DNA from: Pseudomonas antarctica
GTDB lineage: Bacteria; Pseudomonadota; Gammaproteobacteria; Pseudomonadales; Pseudomonadaceae
Assembly: GCF_001647715.1 (NCBI RefSeq)
Contig: NZ_CP015600.1
Location: 4,216,001-4,280,000 of the forward strand
DNA: 64,000 bases
Direction of reading: 5' to 3'
The translations under genes were made by a program, and so were the position numbers. Below the pieces are notes generated by a model, which worked only from the letters and a program-made list of their open reading frames with translations, had not been told where the DNA came from and ran no database searches. This document shows positions 37,199-46,265 of this stretch, in pieces (the first letter of the stretch is position 1; the number at the start of each line of letters is the position of its first letter).

Positions 37199-37213
37199 TT
37201 GCTAGCGACACCT

Positions 37214-37239
37214 GTAGAGGCGGGCTCGCCTGCCTCTAC
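37214..37239. repeat. REP-like palindrome after ansB
   Basis: GTAGAGGC and GCCTCTAC form an eight-base stem around GGGCTCGCCT. It resembles a decayed single REP unit and may act as the ansB transcript end. Confidence 0.5.
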
Positions 37240-37352
37240 CTCCCCGCTCGCCCCTCCGGTACACATTCTCCTCGCTACAGCCCTCTGCCTGAATGACCGT
37301 CAAACGAACTTCCTGAATATTAAGCAGTTGCGAAATTCGTAACAGTTAAATA

Positions 37353-37368
37353 CTGTATGCACGTACAG
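37353..37368 (+). promoter_or_regulatory. LexA (SOS) box
   Basis: CTGTATGCACGTACAG fits CTGT-N8-ACAG, the LexA consensus of gamma-proteobacteria, and its outer and inner bases are palindromic. It lies 19 bases before the GTG start of the DUF1654 gene. It rules out the ATG at 37357, which is inside it. Confidence 0.85.
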
Positions 37369-37386
37369 CACACTAAGGAATACTCC

Positions 37387-37638
37387 GTGGCAACGTCTAC
37401 TTCTGCAGCGCCAACCCCGCCTGACGCCTATGCACGCCTCGCCGTTCGTGTGCAAAAAATCATCAATTCGACCAACGCCCAAAAAGCCAAGGCCGCCCTG
37501 ATCTTCCGTTTGCCGGACGAGCCGGAGGAGGAATGGGAGCGCTTGCTGGAAGAAATCGCGGAGAACGACAACGTCACCCTCGCCTATCGGGATGATGGCG
37601 GCGTGCAGATTTTCTGGGTTGTGCCGAAGGAAGATTGA
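37387..37638 (+). CDS. DUF1654 protein, probable SOS gene
   Basis: This 83-residue protein has the DUF1654 core AYARLAVRVQKIINSTNAQK, then LPDEPEEEWERLLEEIAEND and a final VQIFWVVPKED. It begins with GTG after AAGGA. DUF1654 proteins are almost confined to pseudomonads and have no known activity. A LexA box directly upstream suggests a DNA-damage role. It is four bases before endA, which is probably co-transcribed. Confidence 0.85.
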   Translation: MATSTSAAPTPPDAYARLAVRVQKIINSTNAQKAKAALIFRLPDEPEEEWERLLEEIAENDNVTLAYRDDGGVQIFWVVPKED

Positions 37639-37642
37639 TTCA

Positions 37643-38332
37643 ATGAGTGCCCGTTTTATTGCTGTTTTTTGCTTGTTTTTTGCCGCTACTGCTCATGCTC
37701 AGGCGCCCCGAACATTCAGCGAGGCCAAAAAAGTCGCCTGGAAGCTCTACGCACCACAATCCACGGAGTTCTACTGCGGCTGCAAATACAACGGCAACCG
37801 CGTGGATTTGAAAGCCTGCGGTTACATCCCACGCAAAAATGCCAATCGCGCTGCACGCATCGAATGGGAACACATCGTTCCAGCCTGGCAGATCGGGCAT
37901 CAGCGCCAGTGTTGGCAAACCGGTGGGCGCAAAAACTGTACGCGCTACGACGACGTGTTCAAGCGCGCCGAGGCGGACCTGCACAACCTGGTGCCGAGCA
38001 TCGGCGAGGTCAATGGCGACCGTAACAACTTCAGTTTTGGATGGCTGCCGGCGCAACGCGGGCAATACGGTTCATGCCTGACCCAAGTGGATTTCAAGGC
38101 CAAGAAGGTCATGCCCCGCCCGTCCATTCGCGGGATGATCGCCCGAACGTATTTCTATATGAGCAAACAATACGGCTTGCGCCTGTCAAAACAGGACCGC
38201 CAGCTGTATGAAGCCTGGAACAAGACCTACCCCGTGCAACCTTGGGAGCGTCAGCGCAACCAGACCGTGGCGTGTGTAATGGGGCGCGGTAACGAATTTG
38301 TCGGCCCGGTGAACCTGAAAGCCTGCGGCTGA
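37643..38332 (+). CDS. endA: Endonuclease I, periplasmic/secreted
   Basis: This 229-residue protein has a signal peptide (MSARFIAVFCLFFAATAHAQ). The nuclease core shows EWEHIVPAWQIGHQ and LHNLVPSIGEVNGDRNNFSF, the His and Asn metal site of the EndA/Vvn family. Several cysteines probably form disulphides. It cuts double-stranded DNA outside the cytoplasm. Its location after a LexA box makes SOS control likely, which is unusual for endA. Confidence 0.94.
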   Translation: MSARFIAVFCLFFAATAHAQAPRTFSEAKKVAWKLYAPQSTEFYCGCKYNGNRVDLKACGYIPRKNANRAARIEWEHIVPAWQIGHQRQCWQTGGRKNCTRYDDVFKRAEADLHNLVPSIGEVNGDRNNFSFGWLPAQRGQYGSCLTQVDFKAKKVMPRPSIRGMIARTYFYMSKQYGLRLSKQDRQLYEAWNKTYPVQPWERQRNQTVACVMGRGNEFVGPVNLKACG

Positions 38333-38363
38333 AAATGGGCGGGACTGCCGCCCAACCTGCCGG

Positions 38364-38744
38364 TTACTGCGCAGTCTTGTGCTCGATGACCTGCGACTCG
38401 GTATCATTTTTCTTGGCGCGTGCCAGTTTTTCGGTCAACAGGGCCTGCTTGGCTTCAGCTTCGGCCTTGCTGGCGAACGGGCCCAGCAGTACCTCGTCCT
38501 TACCGTCTGTCTTCACGATATAAAAATTGAAACCATGTTCCAGCAGCCAGGCGGTCAAGTCGGTGAGCGCCTGCAGTTTGTGGTCTGGCGGGCCTACCCA
38601 TACGTCCCACTCCTGAGCGGCAATCACTCCGGTTTGAGGCTGGCTCTCGGTCACGGCAGGCTTGGCCTTGGGGGCGTCGACCGGTTTACCTTCACCGCAA
38701 CCGGCCAATGCCAACACCGCAATTGCCATCGCTACTTTACGCAC
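38364..38744 (-). CDS. SPOR-domain lipoprotein
   Basis: This 126-residue protein has a lipobox (ALAGCG) and a SPOR-like C-terminal domain (WDVWVGPPDHKLQALTDLTA then VLLGPFASKAEAEAKQALL). SPOR domains bind denuded septal peptidoglycan. It is a small exported lipoprotein of unknown exact role, convergent with endA. Confidence 0.75.
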   Translation of the reverse strand: MRKVAMAIAVLALAGCGEGKPVDAPKAKPAVTESQPQTGVIAAQEWDVWVGPPDHKLQALTDLTAWLLEHGFNFYIVKTDGKDEVLLGPFASKAEAEAKQALLTEKLARAKKNDTESQVIEHKTAQ

Positions 38745-38991
38745 TGCCCTGCTCCTTTAAGGATAAAGAGGCAACTTTATCATTCACTGTCTATTCTGGC
38801 CGTCATAAACGTTGGCTTAAACAATGCGAATGATGTACCGCAGACCTGTATGATGCCGCCATGGGAATTAATGTCGCCTCTATGCGTCCTAAAAGAGGCA
38901 GTCACAGGGAAGCGCTTAGCAGTAAGCTACACACATCCGACACGTGCCCTGTCTGAAACATGTGCCCTTAAAAGTAATCAAGGAGAAGTCC

Positions 38992-39186
38992 ATGCTGATA
39001 CTCACCCGAAAAGTTGGTGAAAGCATAAACATCGGTGATGACATTACGATCACCATCCTGGGCGTCAGCGGCCAGCAAGTACGAATCGGCATCAACGCCC
39101 CCAAGGACGTTGCCGTGCATCGCGAGGAGATTTACCAGCGCATCCAGGCCGGCCTCACGGCTCCGGACAAAAACCAGACTCCTTGA
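38992..39186 (+). CDS. csrA: CsrA/RsmA post-transcriptional regulator
   Basis: This 64-residue protein starts [20 protein letters not shown] with the core [20 protein letters not shown] and HREEIYQRI, the CsrA/RsmA signature. It binds GGA motifs in leaders to control translation of secondary metabolism and motility genes. AAGGAGA precedes the ATG. The 250-base region upstream holds no other gene. Confidence 0.97.
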   Translation: MLILTRKVGESINIGDDITITILGVSGQQVRIGINAPKDVAVHREEIYQRIQAGLTAPDKNQTP

Positions 39187-39396
39187 CGCCCCACTCAGTA
39201 GCCAGCCTTTTCGTTCACTGTAACGGCTGGCGAAATCCCTTCAGACTGTTCGCGCTTTCTTGCGCGATCCGCGCGCTTGACACGTTCAGCGTCGCTGCAA
39301 GATGAAACTGTCTTGGCGCCTGGAACTTGTTGCTTAATTCGCAGCCGAATCTCCTGACTATTATCCTGCCATCCGAGTGCGTTCAGGAGCACGTCG

Positions 39397-39660
39397 ATGA
39401 GGCCAACCGCAAAGCAGCCACTTGTTTCCAAGTCCTGGGGGATCGCCCTGCTGATAGGGCTGGTCTTCGTGGCGTTGGGATATGGCGTGAGGTTCGAAAT
39501 TGAAGGCATCAGCGACCCCGGCAAACGTTCGTGGCTGGACCTGGCGCTCTTCTTGTCTGGCTACCTGTTCGCGTTCTGCCTTCAGCCCCTCCAAAAGGCC
39601 ATTTTGCGCAAATTGTGCCAACGCGCCGCGCAACGTCCCCCGCAGAAAGCCGCACGATGA
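39397..39660 (+). CDS. Small membrane protein, unknown
   Basis: This 87-residue protein has two hydrophobic segments (GIALLIGLVFVALGYGV and LALFLSGYLFAFCL) joined by a short hydrophilic loop, and a basic C-terminus. AGGAG lies seven bases before the ATG. Two-helix inner-membrane protein; no family recognised. Confidence 0.7.
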   Translation: MRPTAKQPLVSKSWGIALLIGLVFVALGYGVRFEIEGISDPGKRSWLDLALFLSGYLFAFCLQPLQKAILRKLCQRAAQRPPQKAAR

Positions 39661-39714
39661 GGGCCGGTAATCCGCTATCGGATCGCCGGTATTTACAGCC
39701 TTGCAGCAGGATCT

Positions 39715-40035
39715 ATGCTTGGCTTGCACGGTCAGTCAAAGGCGTTAAAGCAGATGGACAGCCTCAGCAAATGCCAAATCGAATCGGCACTGGCAGCGCG
39801 CCTGCCCAGCTACAAGATCACGTGTACGTTGCACGCTGACGGCACCCTTTCTGCCATCCTCAGTGGCCCGGAAACCGACCATTTCGCGATTACCGGAATC
39901 GTGCGGGCGAATTATCGCGGTGCCGAAGCGATTGCCCGGCTTGCCAATGAAATCCTCAGAGAAATGGTGATGTCCCGCCAGGGAATAAGAAGCAGCCGGC
40001 TACAGGCGCCGCCTGATCACATCCCTCGCGAATAA
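39715..40035 (+). CDS. Small protein, unknown
   Basis: This protein of 106 residues (or 93 if it starts at ATG 39754) contains CQIESALAARLPSYKITCTL and VRANYRGAEAIARLANEILR. An AGGA lies near the first ATG. A terminator follows at 40037-40064. Family unknown. Confidence 0.6.
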   Translation: MLGLHGQSKALKQMDSLSKCQIESALAARLPSYKITCTLHADGTLSAILSGPETDHFAITGIVRANYRGAEAIARLANEILREMVMSRQGIRSSRLQAPPDHIPRE

Positions 40036-40036
40036 G

Positions 40037-40064
40037 GCCGAGACCGGTAACGGCTCGGCTTTTT
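40037..40064 (+). terminator. Terminator after small gene
   Basis: GCCGAG and CTCGGC pair, with extra GC pairs in the loop (ACC/GGT), followed by five T on the plus strand. Confidence 0.8.
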
Positions 40065-40068
40065 CATT

Positions 40069-40746
40069 TCAGCCCGCCAGACCCTGCAAACTCAGCAGGC
40101 CCTCACCGTCGCGCCGGACCTGCAACTGCTCATAGTCGTGGATGGTGGCATGCGCGGTGGCCATGGGCGTCAGGTGAGTAGAGGTCACCACCATTACATC
40201 CGCACCGGCCGCCTCCCCGGCTCGAATACCCACGCTCGCATCCTCGAACACCAGGCACTCCCGCACCGGCACCCCCAAACGCTGCGCCCCCAGCACATAA
40301 CAGGCGGGGTCAGGCTTACCGCTGACAACATCTTCAGCCGTCACCAACACTGCCGGCGGTGCAATGCCCGCAGCAGTCAGGCGGCGCAACGCCAGTTCCC
40401 TGGGTGCAGAGGTGACCAGCGCCCATTGATCGCCAGGGAGGCCGTTCAGAAACTCGACAGCGCCGCAAATCGCCACGACCCCCTCGACATCATTGATTTC
40501 CGCTTCGGTGATCCACTGCGCTTCAACTTCAGGGTCCACGCCTGGCAAAGCTTGACGGGTGATGGTGTCAATGGCGCGTGCGCCATGGATGGTGGTCAGG
40601 AAGGCCGCCACATCCAGCCCGTGGCGCTCAGCCCAAGTGCTCCATACACGCTCGGCGGCCGCGATAGAGTTGAGCAGGGTCCCATCCATATCGAACAGAA
40701 AGGCGCGGTAACGTTGGGCAAATACGGCTGAACCTCGGACGGACAC
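40069..40746 (-). CDS. HAD-superfamily phosphatase
   Basis: This 225-residue protein has the HAD motifs FLFDMDGTLLNS (nucleophile Asp), VTSAPRE (motif II), the lysine and acidic residues in VSGKPDPACY, and VFEDASVGIRAGEAAG. The cap is of the beta-phosphoglucomutase/sugar-phosphatase type. A sugar phosphate is the probable substrate, by family. Confidence 0.9.
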   Translation of the reverse strand: MSVRGSAVFAQRYRAFLFDMDGTLLNSIAAAERVWSTWAERHGLDVAAFLTTIHGARAIDTITRQALPGVDPEVEAQWITEAEINDVEGVVAICGAVEFLNGLPGDQWALVTSAPRELALRRLTAAGIAPPAVLVTAEDVVSGKPDPACYVLGAQRLGVPVRECLVFEDASVGIRAGEAAGADVMVVTSTHLTPMATAHATIHDYEQLQVRRDGEGLLSLQGLAG

Positions 40747-40850
40747 GGCGTGGATTCCTCTTGGGCATTAACAAATAATCGACCCGATGCAATCTACGGG
40801 TCACCTCCTCGCTTGTAAACGCCAGCGCCGCGCCGCTAACCAAGCGATTG

Positions 40851-40867
40851 CATTACAGGTTTGTCAT
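40851..40867 (+). promoter_or_regulatory. Response-regulator-type box, copy 1
   Basis: CATTAC-N4-TTGTCAT is shared with the site at 41745-41761 (13 of 17 bases identical). Here it also overlaps a larger palindrome, TTACAGGTT-N7-AACCTGTAA (40853-40877). The reversed form TGACA...GTAATG resembles CusR/CopR-type metal-response boxes. Confidence 0.65.
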
Positions 40868-40967
40868 CAACCTGTAAGTCTTGTCAGCACCCTCACTTCC
40901 TACAGTGGCGTCGTCAGTCACCCACATCGGGTGGCACAACTTCCCACTGAAGATGAAGGGCCGCACG

Positions 40968-41738
40968 ATGAAACCTGCAAGCAAGCTCTGCCTGATTGCC
41001 GCCAGCCTGTTGATGCTGGGTACCGGCACCGCCATGGCCGGCACCGTCACACCGGTCAAAGCCGACAACGTGGTGCTGGTGCACGGTTCCTGGGCTGACG
41101 GCTCAAGCTGGTCAGAAGTCATCACCCGCCTCCAGGCCGCCGGCCTGCACGTGACCGCCGTACAGAACCCGCTGACATCGGTTGCCGATGACGTCGCCGC
41201 GACCAATCGCGTACTGAACCAACAGGACGGCCCTACCGTGCTGGTCGGCCATTCCTACGCCGGTACCGTGGTCAGCGACGCCGGGGCGAACCCGAAAGTT
41301 AGCGCCCTGGTGTATGTGGCAGCCCGTGCACCGGACGCCAACGAAGACTTCGTCGCCCTTGCTGCCAAGTACCCGAGCATGCCCGTGCGAGCCGGTGTTG
41401 TTGAGCACGACGGCTACCTCACCCTGAACCAGGACGCCTTCCTGAAGTACTTCGCCGCCGATGTACCGCACGCCAAGGCGCTGCAGCTGTACGCCGTACA
41501 ACAACCGATTGCCAAGACCCTTTTCAGCGGCCGCACCGTCAATGCGGCCTGGCACACCAAGCCGTCCTGGTACGCCGTGTCGAGCAATGACCAGACCATC
41601 AACCCGGACCTGGAGCGATTTCTCGCCAAGCGCATGAACGCCACCACCATCGAGCTGCCGTCGAGCCACTTGTCGCTGGTGTCCCACGCCAAGGAAATCA
41701 CTGACCTGATCCTCGAAGCGTCCGGCCGTCAGCCTTAA
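40968..41738 (+). CDS. Secreted alpha/beta hydrolase
   Basis: This 256-residue protein has a signal peptide (LIAASLLMLGTGTAMAG). The core has VLVHGSWADGSSW (oxyanion loop), the nucleophile elbow VGHSYAGTV and a catalytic histidine in SSHLSLVSH. It belongs to the esterase-like alpha/beta-hydrolase group. The substrate is unknown. The box upstream suggests control by the metal-type two-component system encoded downstream. Confidence 0.9.
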   Translation: MKPASKLCLIAASLLMLGTGTAMAGTVTPVKADNVVLVHGSWADGSSWSEVITRLQAAGLHVTAVQNPLTSVADDVAATNRVLNQQDGPTVLVGHSYAGTVVSDAGANPKVSALVYVAARAPDANEDFVALAAKYPSMPVRAGVVEHDGYLTLNQDAFLKYFAADVPHAKALQLYAVQQPIAKTLFSGRTVNAAWHTKPSWYAVSSNDQTINPDLERFLAKRMNATTIELPSSHLSLVSHAKEITDLILEASGRQP

Positions 41739-41744
41739 ACCGTT

Positions 41745-41761
41745 CATTACGAACTTGTCAT
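41745..41761 (+). promoter_or_regulatory. Response-regulator-type box, copy 2
   Basis: CATTAC-N4-TTGTCAT, second copy of the site upstream of the hydrolase gene. It precedes the DUF2790 gene, which leads into the response-regulator gene, so it may also serve for autoregulation. An inverted repeat, GGTTGGCTG / CAGCCAACC, follows in the leader. Confidence 0.65.
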
Positions 41762-41850
41762 GATCCTGTTGGTTGGCTGTTTGAGGTGCCTGGTTACTGT
41801 GAACTCACTGCCAGGAGCTGGCAGCCAACCCTTTAAAGAGAGAGACCACC

Positions 41851-42111
41851 ATGAAACTGTTTATCCTCGGCTTCAGCGCCTTACTTGCCACCGGCTCAGT
41901 GTTCGCAGCCGACACAACCCCCGCCACCAACGTGATCCACGACAAGACCGGCTTCTTCGTGCACCTGGATGTCGACAAAGTCCTGTCGAGCACCGACACC
42001 TACGGCCAGTGCGGTATCGTCCCCGCCCGCCTCGATTACCTGGACCATCAGGGTCGCGAGCATGTGCTGGACTATCAGGTTCAGGGCATTGGCTGCGCCA
42101 GTGACAATTGA
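41851..42111 (+). CDS. DUF2790 periplasmic protein
   Basis: This 86-residue protein has a signal peptide (LFILGFSALLATGSVFAA) and the DUF2790 pattern: a VHLDVDKVLSSTD strand, CGIVPARLDYLDHQGREHVL and final GIGCAS. The two cysteines may pair. DUF2790 proteins are common in Pseudomonas, often beside metal-responsive two-component systems, as here. AGAGAGA precedes the ATG. Confidence 0.85.
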   Translation: MKLFILGFSALLATGSVFAADTTPATNVIHDKTGFFVHLDVDKVLSSTDTYGQCGIVPARLDYLDHQGREHVLDYQVQGIGCASDN

Positions 42112-42153
42112 TCGGGCTACACTTGCGCAACGCTTAGAACCAGGGCACTTCCC

Positions 42154-42825
42154 ATGAACATCCTCGTAGTCGAAGACGAACCCAAGGCCGGCAATTACCT
42201 GCTCAATGGCCTGCAGGAACTGGGTTACTCGGTGAGCCTCGCCCGTGACGGCGTGGACGGGTTGCACCTGGCGCTGGAAACGCCATTCGACGTGATCGTG
42301 CTGGACGTGATGATGCCAAAAATGGACGGCTGGGAAGTGCTGCGGCGCCTGCGCAAGGAGGCTGACACGCCGGTACTGTTCCTGACTGCCCGCGATGACA
42401 TTGCCGACCGTATCAAGGGCCTGGAACTGGGTGCTGATGACTACCTGATCAAACCCTTCTCCTTCGCCGAGTTGGTCGCGCGCTTACGCACCCTGACCCG
42501 CCGCGGCCCGAGTCGCGAAGAAGAGCAACTGCACATTGCCGACCTGCAAATCGATGTACTGAAACGCCGGGTCACCCGTGCGGGTACACGCATTACCCTG
42601 ACCAACAAGGAATTCGCCCTGCTGCACCTGTTCGCCACCCACCAGGATCAGGTGTTGTCACGCTCGATGATTGCCTCGCGGGTCTGGGACATGAATTTCG
42701 ACAGCGACACCAATGTGGTCGACGTCGCGGTACGACGCCTGCGTCTGAAAATCGATGACCCATTCCAGCTCAAGTTAATTCACAGCGTGCGGGGCATCGG
42801 CTACCGCTTCGATATACAGCCATGA
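42154..42825 (+). CDS. Heavy-metal-type response regulator (CopR/CusR-like)
   Basis: This 223-residue OmpR-family regulator has the receiver phosphoacceptor in [12 protein letters not shown], the conserved Lys in [13 protein letters not shown], and a winged-helix output domain ending SVRGIGYRF. It belongs to the CusR/CopR/IrlR subgroup. The start overlap (ATGA) of the kinase gene shows that the two form one operon. Its box is probably CATTAC-N4-TTGTCAT. Confidence 0.93.
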   Translation: MNILVVEDEPKAGNYLLNGLQELGYSVSLARDGVDGLHLALETPFDVIVLDVMMPKMDGWEVLRRLRKEADTPVLFLTARDDIADRIKGLELGADDYLIKPFSFAELVARLRTLTRRGPSREEEQLHIADLQIDVLKRRVTRAGTRITLTNKEFALLHLFATHQDQVLSRSMIASRVWDMNFDSDTNVVDVAVRRLRLKIDDPFQLKLIHSVRGIGYRFDIQP

Positions 42826-44222
42826 ACCGCCGCCGGCACTACTCGCTGACTCTGCGCCTGGCGCTGATCTTCGCTCTGCTCGCCTTCGCCCTGCTGGCCA
42901 CCCTGGGCGTTGCGCTGTATCGCGAACTTGAGCGTGAACTGATCAAACGTGACGATGCTGCCCTGATCTATCGCGCCGACCAGTTACGCAACCTGCTCAA
43001 CGACAGCAATACCCTGGACCTGATCAAGACCAAGCCAGAGCTGTTCAAGAACATGCTGGGCAACAGCGAGTCGGTGCTGAGCATCGCGGCGCCGGGGCAA
43101 AAGCCGTTGCTGTTGGTCAACCCGGGCAACATTGAAATGCCGTCCGTGCCCCCCGTACCAAAAGACCACGAGCTGGGCTTTTCCGACGTGCACCATTTGC
43201 CCGGTGTGAATGGCGTGCCTTTCGCCACCGTGGCCGCATCCATCGACTCCGGTGACCTGGGCAGCCTGCAAGTCACCACCGGGCGCCTGATGACTGAACG
43301 CACCGCCATGCTCGCCAGCTATCGCCTGAGTGTGTTTATCCTGGCAACCGTTGCGGCAATCATCCTCGCATTGGTGGGGTACCTGCTGGTGCACCGCGGG
43401 CTTTTGCCGTTGCGGCGCCTGGCCAAACACGCCCAAGGCATCGGCGTGGGCAACCTGACTGAACGACTCGACAGCCACGGTGCGCCGAAAGAACTGCTGC
43501 CGATGATCGACGCCTTCAACACCATGCTCGAGCGACTGGCCAAAGGCTTCGTGCAGCTGGGCCAGGTGTCCACCGACATGGCCCACGAACTGCGTACGCC
43601 GATCAACAATCTGCTGGGCGAAACGCAAGTCGCCCTGCAACAGAGCCGCAGCATCGAAAGCTACCAGCAACTGCTGGCCTCCAATGTCGAAGAGCTCGAA
43701 CGCCTGGCGCGGATGCTCGACAACATGCTGTTCCTCGCCCGCACCGACCCGGCCAGCGCCCTGCGCCAGCGCCAGGAGCTGAGTGCGGCGGAGGAAGTGG
43801 AGCGTATGGCTGACTACTTCGAAGGGTTGGCGAGCGACGTGGATATCAGCATTCTCGCCGAGGGTGACGGTGTGATCTGGGCTGAACCGATGTTATTGCG
43901 TCGTGCACTGGCCAATCTGTGTGCAAACGCTATCAAGTACGGCGCCCCCCGTTCAGAACTTTTGATTCAGGCGGTTCCAGATGCCGATGGCATCAACCTG
44001 CGGGTCAGCAATCGGGGTGAAACCATACCCGCCGAGCATTTGCCGCGCCTGTTCGAACGGTTTTACCGAGTGGATGAGTCGCGGGAACGCTCGGCCCAGT
44101 CCAACGGGTTGGGGCTATCGATTGTCGCAACGATCATGCTGCTGCATAACGGTCGCTACAGCGTTACCAGTGAGGCAGGGGTGACGTGTTTTGAGTTGTT
44201 CTTTCCACGGCGGGAAGCCTGA
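42822..44222 (+). CDS. Heavy-metal-type sensor histidine kinase (CopS/CusS-like)
   Basis: This 466-residue kinase has a transmembrane helix near residues 14-34, a periplasmic sensor region of about 130 residues, a second helix near 170-190, and a HAMP linker. The H-box is [16 protein letters not shown], the N-box is [10 protein letters not shown] and the G-box is [11 protein letters not shown]. The architecture fits CusS/CopS sensors. The periplasmic part has no histidine- or methionine-rich stretch, so the ligand is uncertain. Confidence 0.93.
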   Translation: MNRRRHYSLTLRLALIFALLAFALLATLGVALYRELERELIKRDDAALIYRADQLRNLLNDSNTLDLIKTKPELFKNMLGNSESVLSIAAPGQKPLLLVNPGNIEMPSVPPVPKDHELGFSDVHHLPGVNGVPFATVAASIDSGDLGSLQVTTGRLMTERTAMLASYRLSVFILATVAAIILALVGYLLVHRGLLPLRRLAKHAQGIGVGNLTERLDSHGAPKELLPMIDAFNTMLERLAKGFVQLGQVSTDMAHELRTPINNLLGETQVALQQSRSIESYQQLLASNVEELERLARMLDNMLFLARTDPASALRQRQELSAAEEVERMADYFEGLASDVDISILAEGDGVIWAEPMLLRRALANLCANAIKYGAPRSELLIQAVPDADGINLRVSNRGETIPAEHLPRLFERFYRVDESRERSAQSNGLGLSIVATIMLLHNGRYSVTSEAGVTCFELFFPRREA

Positions 44223-44435
44223 CCTCCCAGGCGAGAACCTTGGTGGTATTTTGCAAAGGTTTGTCGCTCACGGTCGGCCCGAACTGGTACTAATCTTCGT
44301 TCCCAAGCGCTCTCTCACTTCAACCAAAAAAGGTGTCACGCTTTGGAGAAAAAACAATATCGGCTAGGTTGGGCGAACACACTGAACATCCCGGCTCAAG
44401 GTAGAGCCGGTGGAGGCAATGACGGAGGTTCGGGC

Positions 44436-44660
44436 ATGGAAAAACGCTTGGGTTTACTGGAAAAAGGGCTGGCTGAAATGAAAGAGAAGCTATTCGCCGT
44501 TTCGAGCAGGGCAGACTCCATGGAAAAGCACTTCGCCACCAAGGCGGACCTGGCGACCACAGAGCTGAATCTCATCAAATGGTACGTCGCTACCGCGTTC
44601 GCAATGACCGGGCTCGCGTGCGCCATTACCGTCGGCCTGACCCGACTGTTGAACGGCTAA
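44436..44660 (+). CDS. Small coiled-coil membrane protein, unknown
   Basis: This 74-residue protein starts MEKRLGLLEKGLAEMKEKLF, a coiled coil, followed by one membrane helix near the C-terminus (WYVATAFAMTGLACAITVGL). GGAGG precedes the ATG. An upstream TTG start at 44343 would add a glycine-rich N-terminus. Similar single-helix proteins occur near phage remnants, but no function is known. Confidence 0.65.
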   Translation: MEKRLGLLEKGLAEMKEKLFAVSSRADSMEKHFATKADLATTELNLIKWYVATAFAMTGLACAITVGLTRLLNG

Positions 44661-44666
44661 GGCAGA

Positions 44667-45308
44667 TCAACTGATCTGCCCACCGGTTTGCACCCAATCA
44701 ACCTGAGTGTTCCATGCCGCACGTACGGCTACGCGCAGCCCCTCGACTGTCGTCACTAACGGCATCGAAGCCTGCCCACTGCCTGCGACTTGCTCCGGCA
44801 GGTTCGGTACATGAATAAACCCGCTGCGAACGTCCGTACCGACCAGCGCGTGCTGCAGCAGGTAAAACACCTGATTACACACAAATGTGCCCGCCGTCTG
44901 CGAAACCGACGCCGCAATCCCAGCCTCGCGCATCGCCTTGACCATAGCCTTGATCGGCAGCGTGCTGAAGTAGGCGGCCGGCCCGTCGACCACGACCTCC
45001 GTATCGATAGGTTGCTCACCCAGGTTGTCGGGGATGCGCGCGTCGTTAACGTTGATCGCGACTCGCTCCACGGAGATATCACTACGCCCAGGTCCGAGAC
45101 CCGTGGCAATCACCATCGCCGGGCGCAATTCGGCGATTAGCCCAGCCAGGCACTGCCCCACCGTGGCAAACGCACAAGGCAGCAGACGCGCAACAATCTG
45201 CACACCCTCGCCCAGTTGCACGCCATCCAACTGGCGCACCGCCTCCCAGGCCGGGTTGACCGGGTCTTGATCAAAGGGCTCGAAGCCCGTCAGCAGTAAA
45301 GTTTGCAT
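44667..45308 (-). CDS. pcp: Pyrrolidone-carboxylate peptidase
   Basis: This 213-residue C15 cysteine peptidase has the catalytic Glu in SVERVAIN, the Cys in FVCNQVFYLLQH and the His in GFIHVPNLPEQ. It removes N-terminal pyroglutamate from peptides. It ends the DUF969-DUF979-pcp cluster, whose two membrane proteins may import 5-oxoproline, giving a pyroglutamate theme. Confidence 0.96.
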   Translation of the reverse strand: MQTLLLTGFEPFDQDPVNPAWEAVRQLDGVQLGEGVQIVARLLPCAFATVGQCLAGLIAELRPAMVIATGLGPGRSDISVERVAINVNDARIPDNLGEQPIDTEVVVDGPAAYFSTLPIKAMVKAMREAGIAASVSQTAGTFVCNQVFYLLQHALVGTDVRSGFIHVPNLPEQVAGSGQASMPLVTTVEGLRVAVRAAWNTQVDWVQTGGQIS

Positions 45309-45315
45309 CTTGGCC

Positions 45316-46265
45316 TCACATCAACAGGTAGAGCAGGACAATATTGACGACCAGCATCATTAAGGCGGTCGGCAGTTGCGCCTTGATCACTGCGTTCTTG
45401 TCCGGCAACTCCAGCAACGCCGCCGGCACGATATTGAAGTTGGCCGCCATAGGCGTCATCAGCGTACCGCAATAGCCGGAGAACATACCGATCGCCGCCA
45501 TCACCGCCGGGTTACCGCCATAGATACCACCAGTACCGGCACGCCAACACCGCCTGTCATGACCGGGAAAGCCGCAAAGCCATTGCCCATGATCACGGTG
45601 AACAGGGCCATGCCCAGTACATACACCATCACCGCAACCAGTTTGAAATCCAGGTTGATGTAGGTGGTAGTCACATGCGCAACCGCCGTGCCGACCCCGG
45701 CCTCATTGAATAAAAGCCCGAGCATCGCCAGCATCTGCGGGAGCACCATGGCCCAGCCCAAGGCTTCGGTCAGGCGCCGGGATTCGCGCAAGGCTTGCAC
45801 AGGCGTATCGCGGGTCAACCAGCAGGCCAGGCCGAGGGCGATCAGGCAACCGACACCGAGCGATACAAAGGTGGTGTTTTTCGGGTCCAGCAGTGGCACG
45901 CCACCGATTTCGGTGTGCTTGAGCAACACCGAACCAATCACGGTAGTCAGGGGAATGGCCAACGCCGGGATAAACAGCTTGTGGCCCAGTCGACCAGCAC
46001 TGGCACGGGCAGACTTGTCATGCAACTGGGCATGTGCGCCTCGACCGACGCCGCCAAAACCTGCGATCAACGCCATCACTACGACGCCAATGCCAATGAG
46101 TATCGGCGGCAAGCGCTCCCCGACCAGGAATGGTATAGCGAACAGCAGCCAAAATGCGGCGCTGGACCAGCGCTTGGGGTGGGTTCGATCCATCAGGATC
46201 ATGCCCGCGGTAATCAGCAACAAAATGCCGGCAAGCCAGTACAGGTATTCAATCGAGATGATCAT
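45316..46265 (-). pseudogene. DUF979 membrane protein, frameshifted
   Basis: The reading frame (46265 down to 45501, 254 residues) carries the DUF979 membrane protein as far as MTGGVGVPVLV, then runs into VSMAVTRR and a stop. The missing end (MAAIGMFSGYCGTLMTPMAA to LYLLM) continues in the other frame to 45316. Inserting one G in the GTGGT tract near 45527 restores a continuous frame reading VLVGIYGGNPAVMAAIG. So one base is missing, either a real mutation or a sequencing error. DUF979 pairs with DUF969, probably as a 5-oxoproline transporter. Confidence 0.85.
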
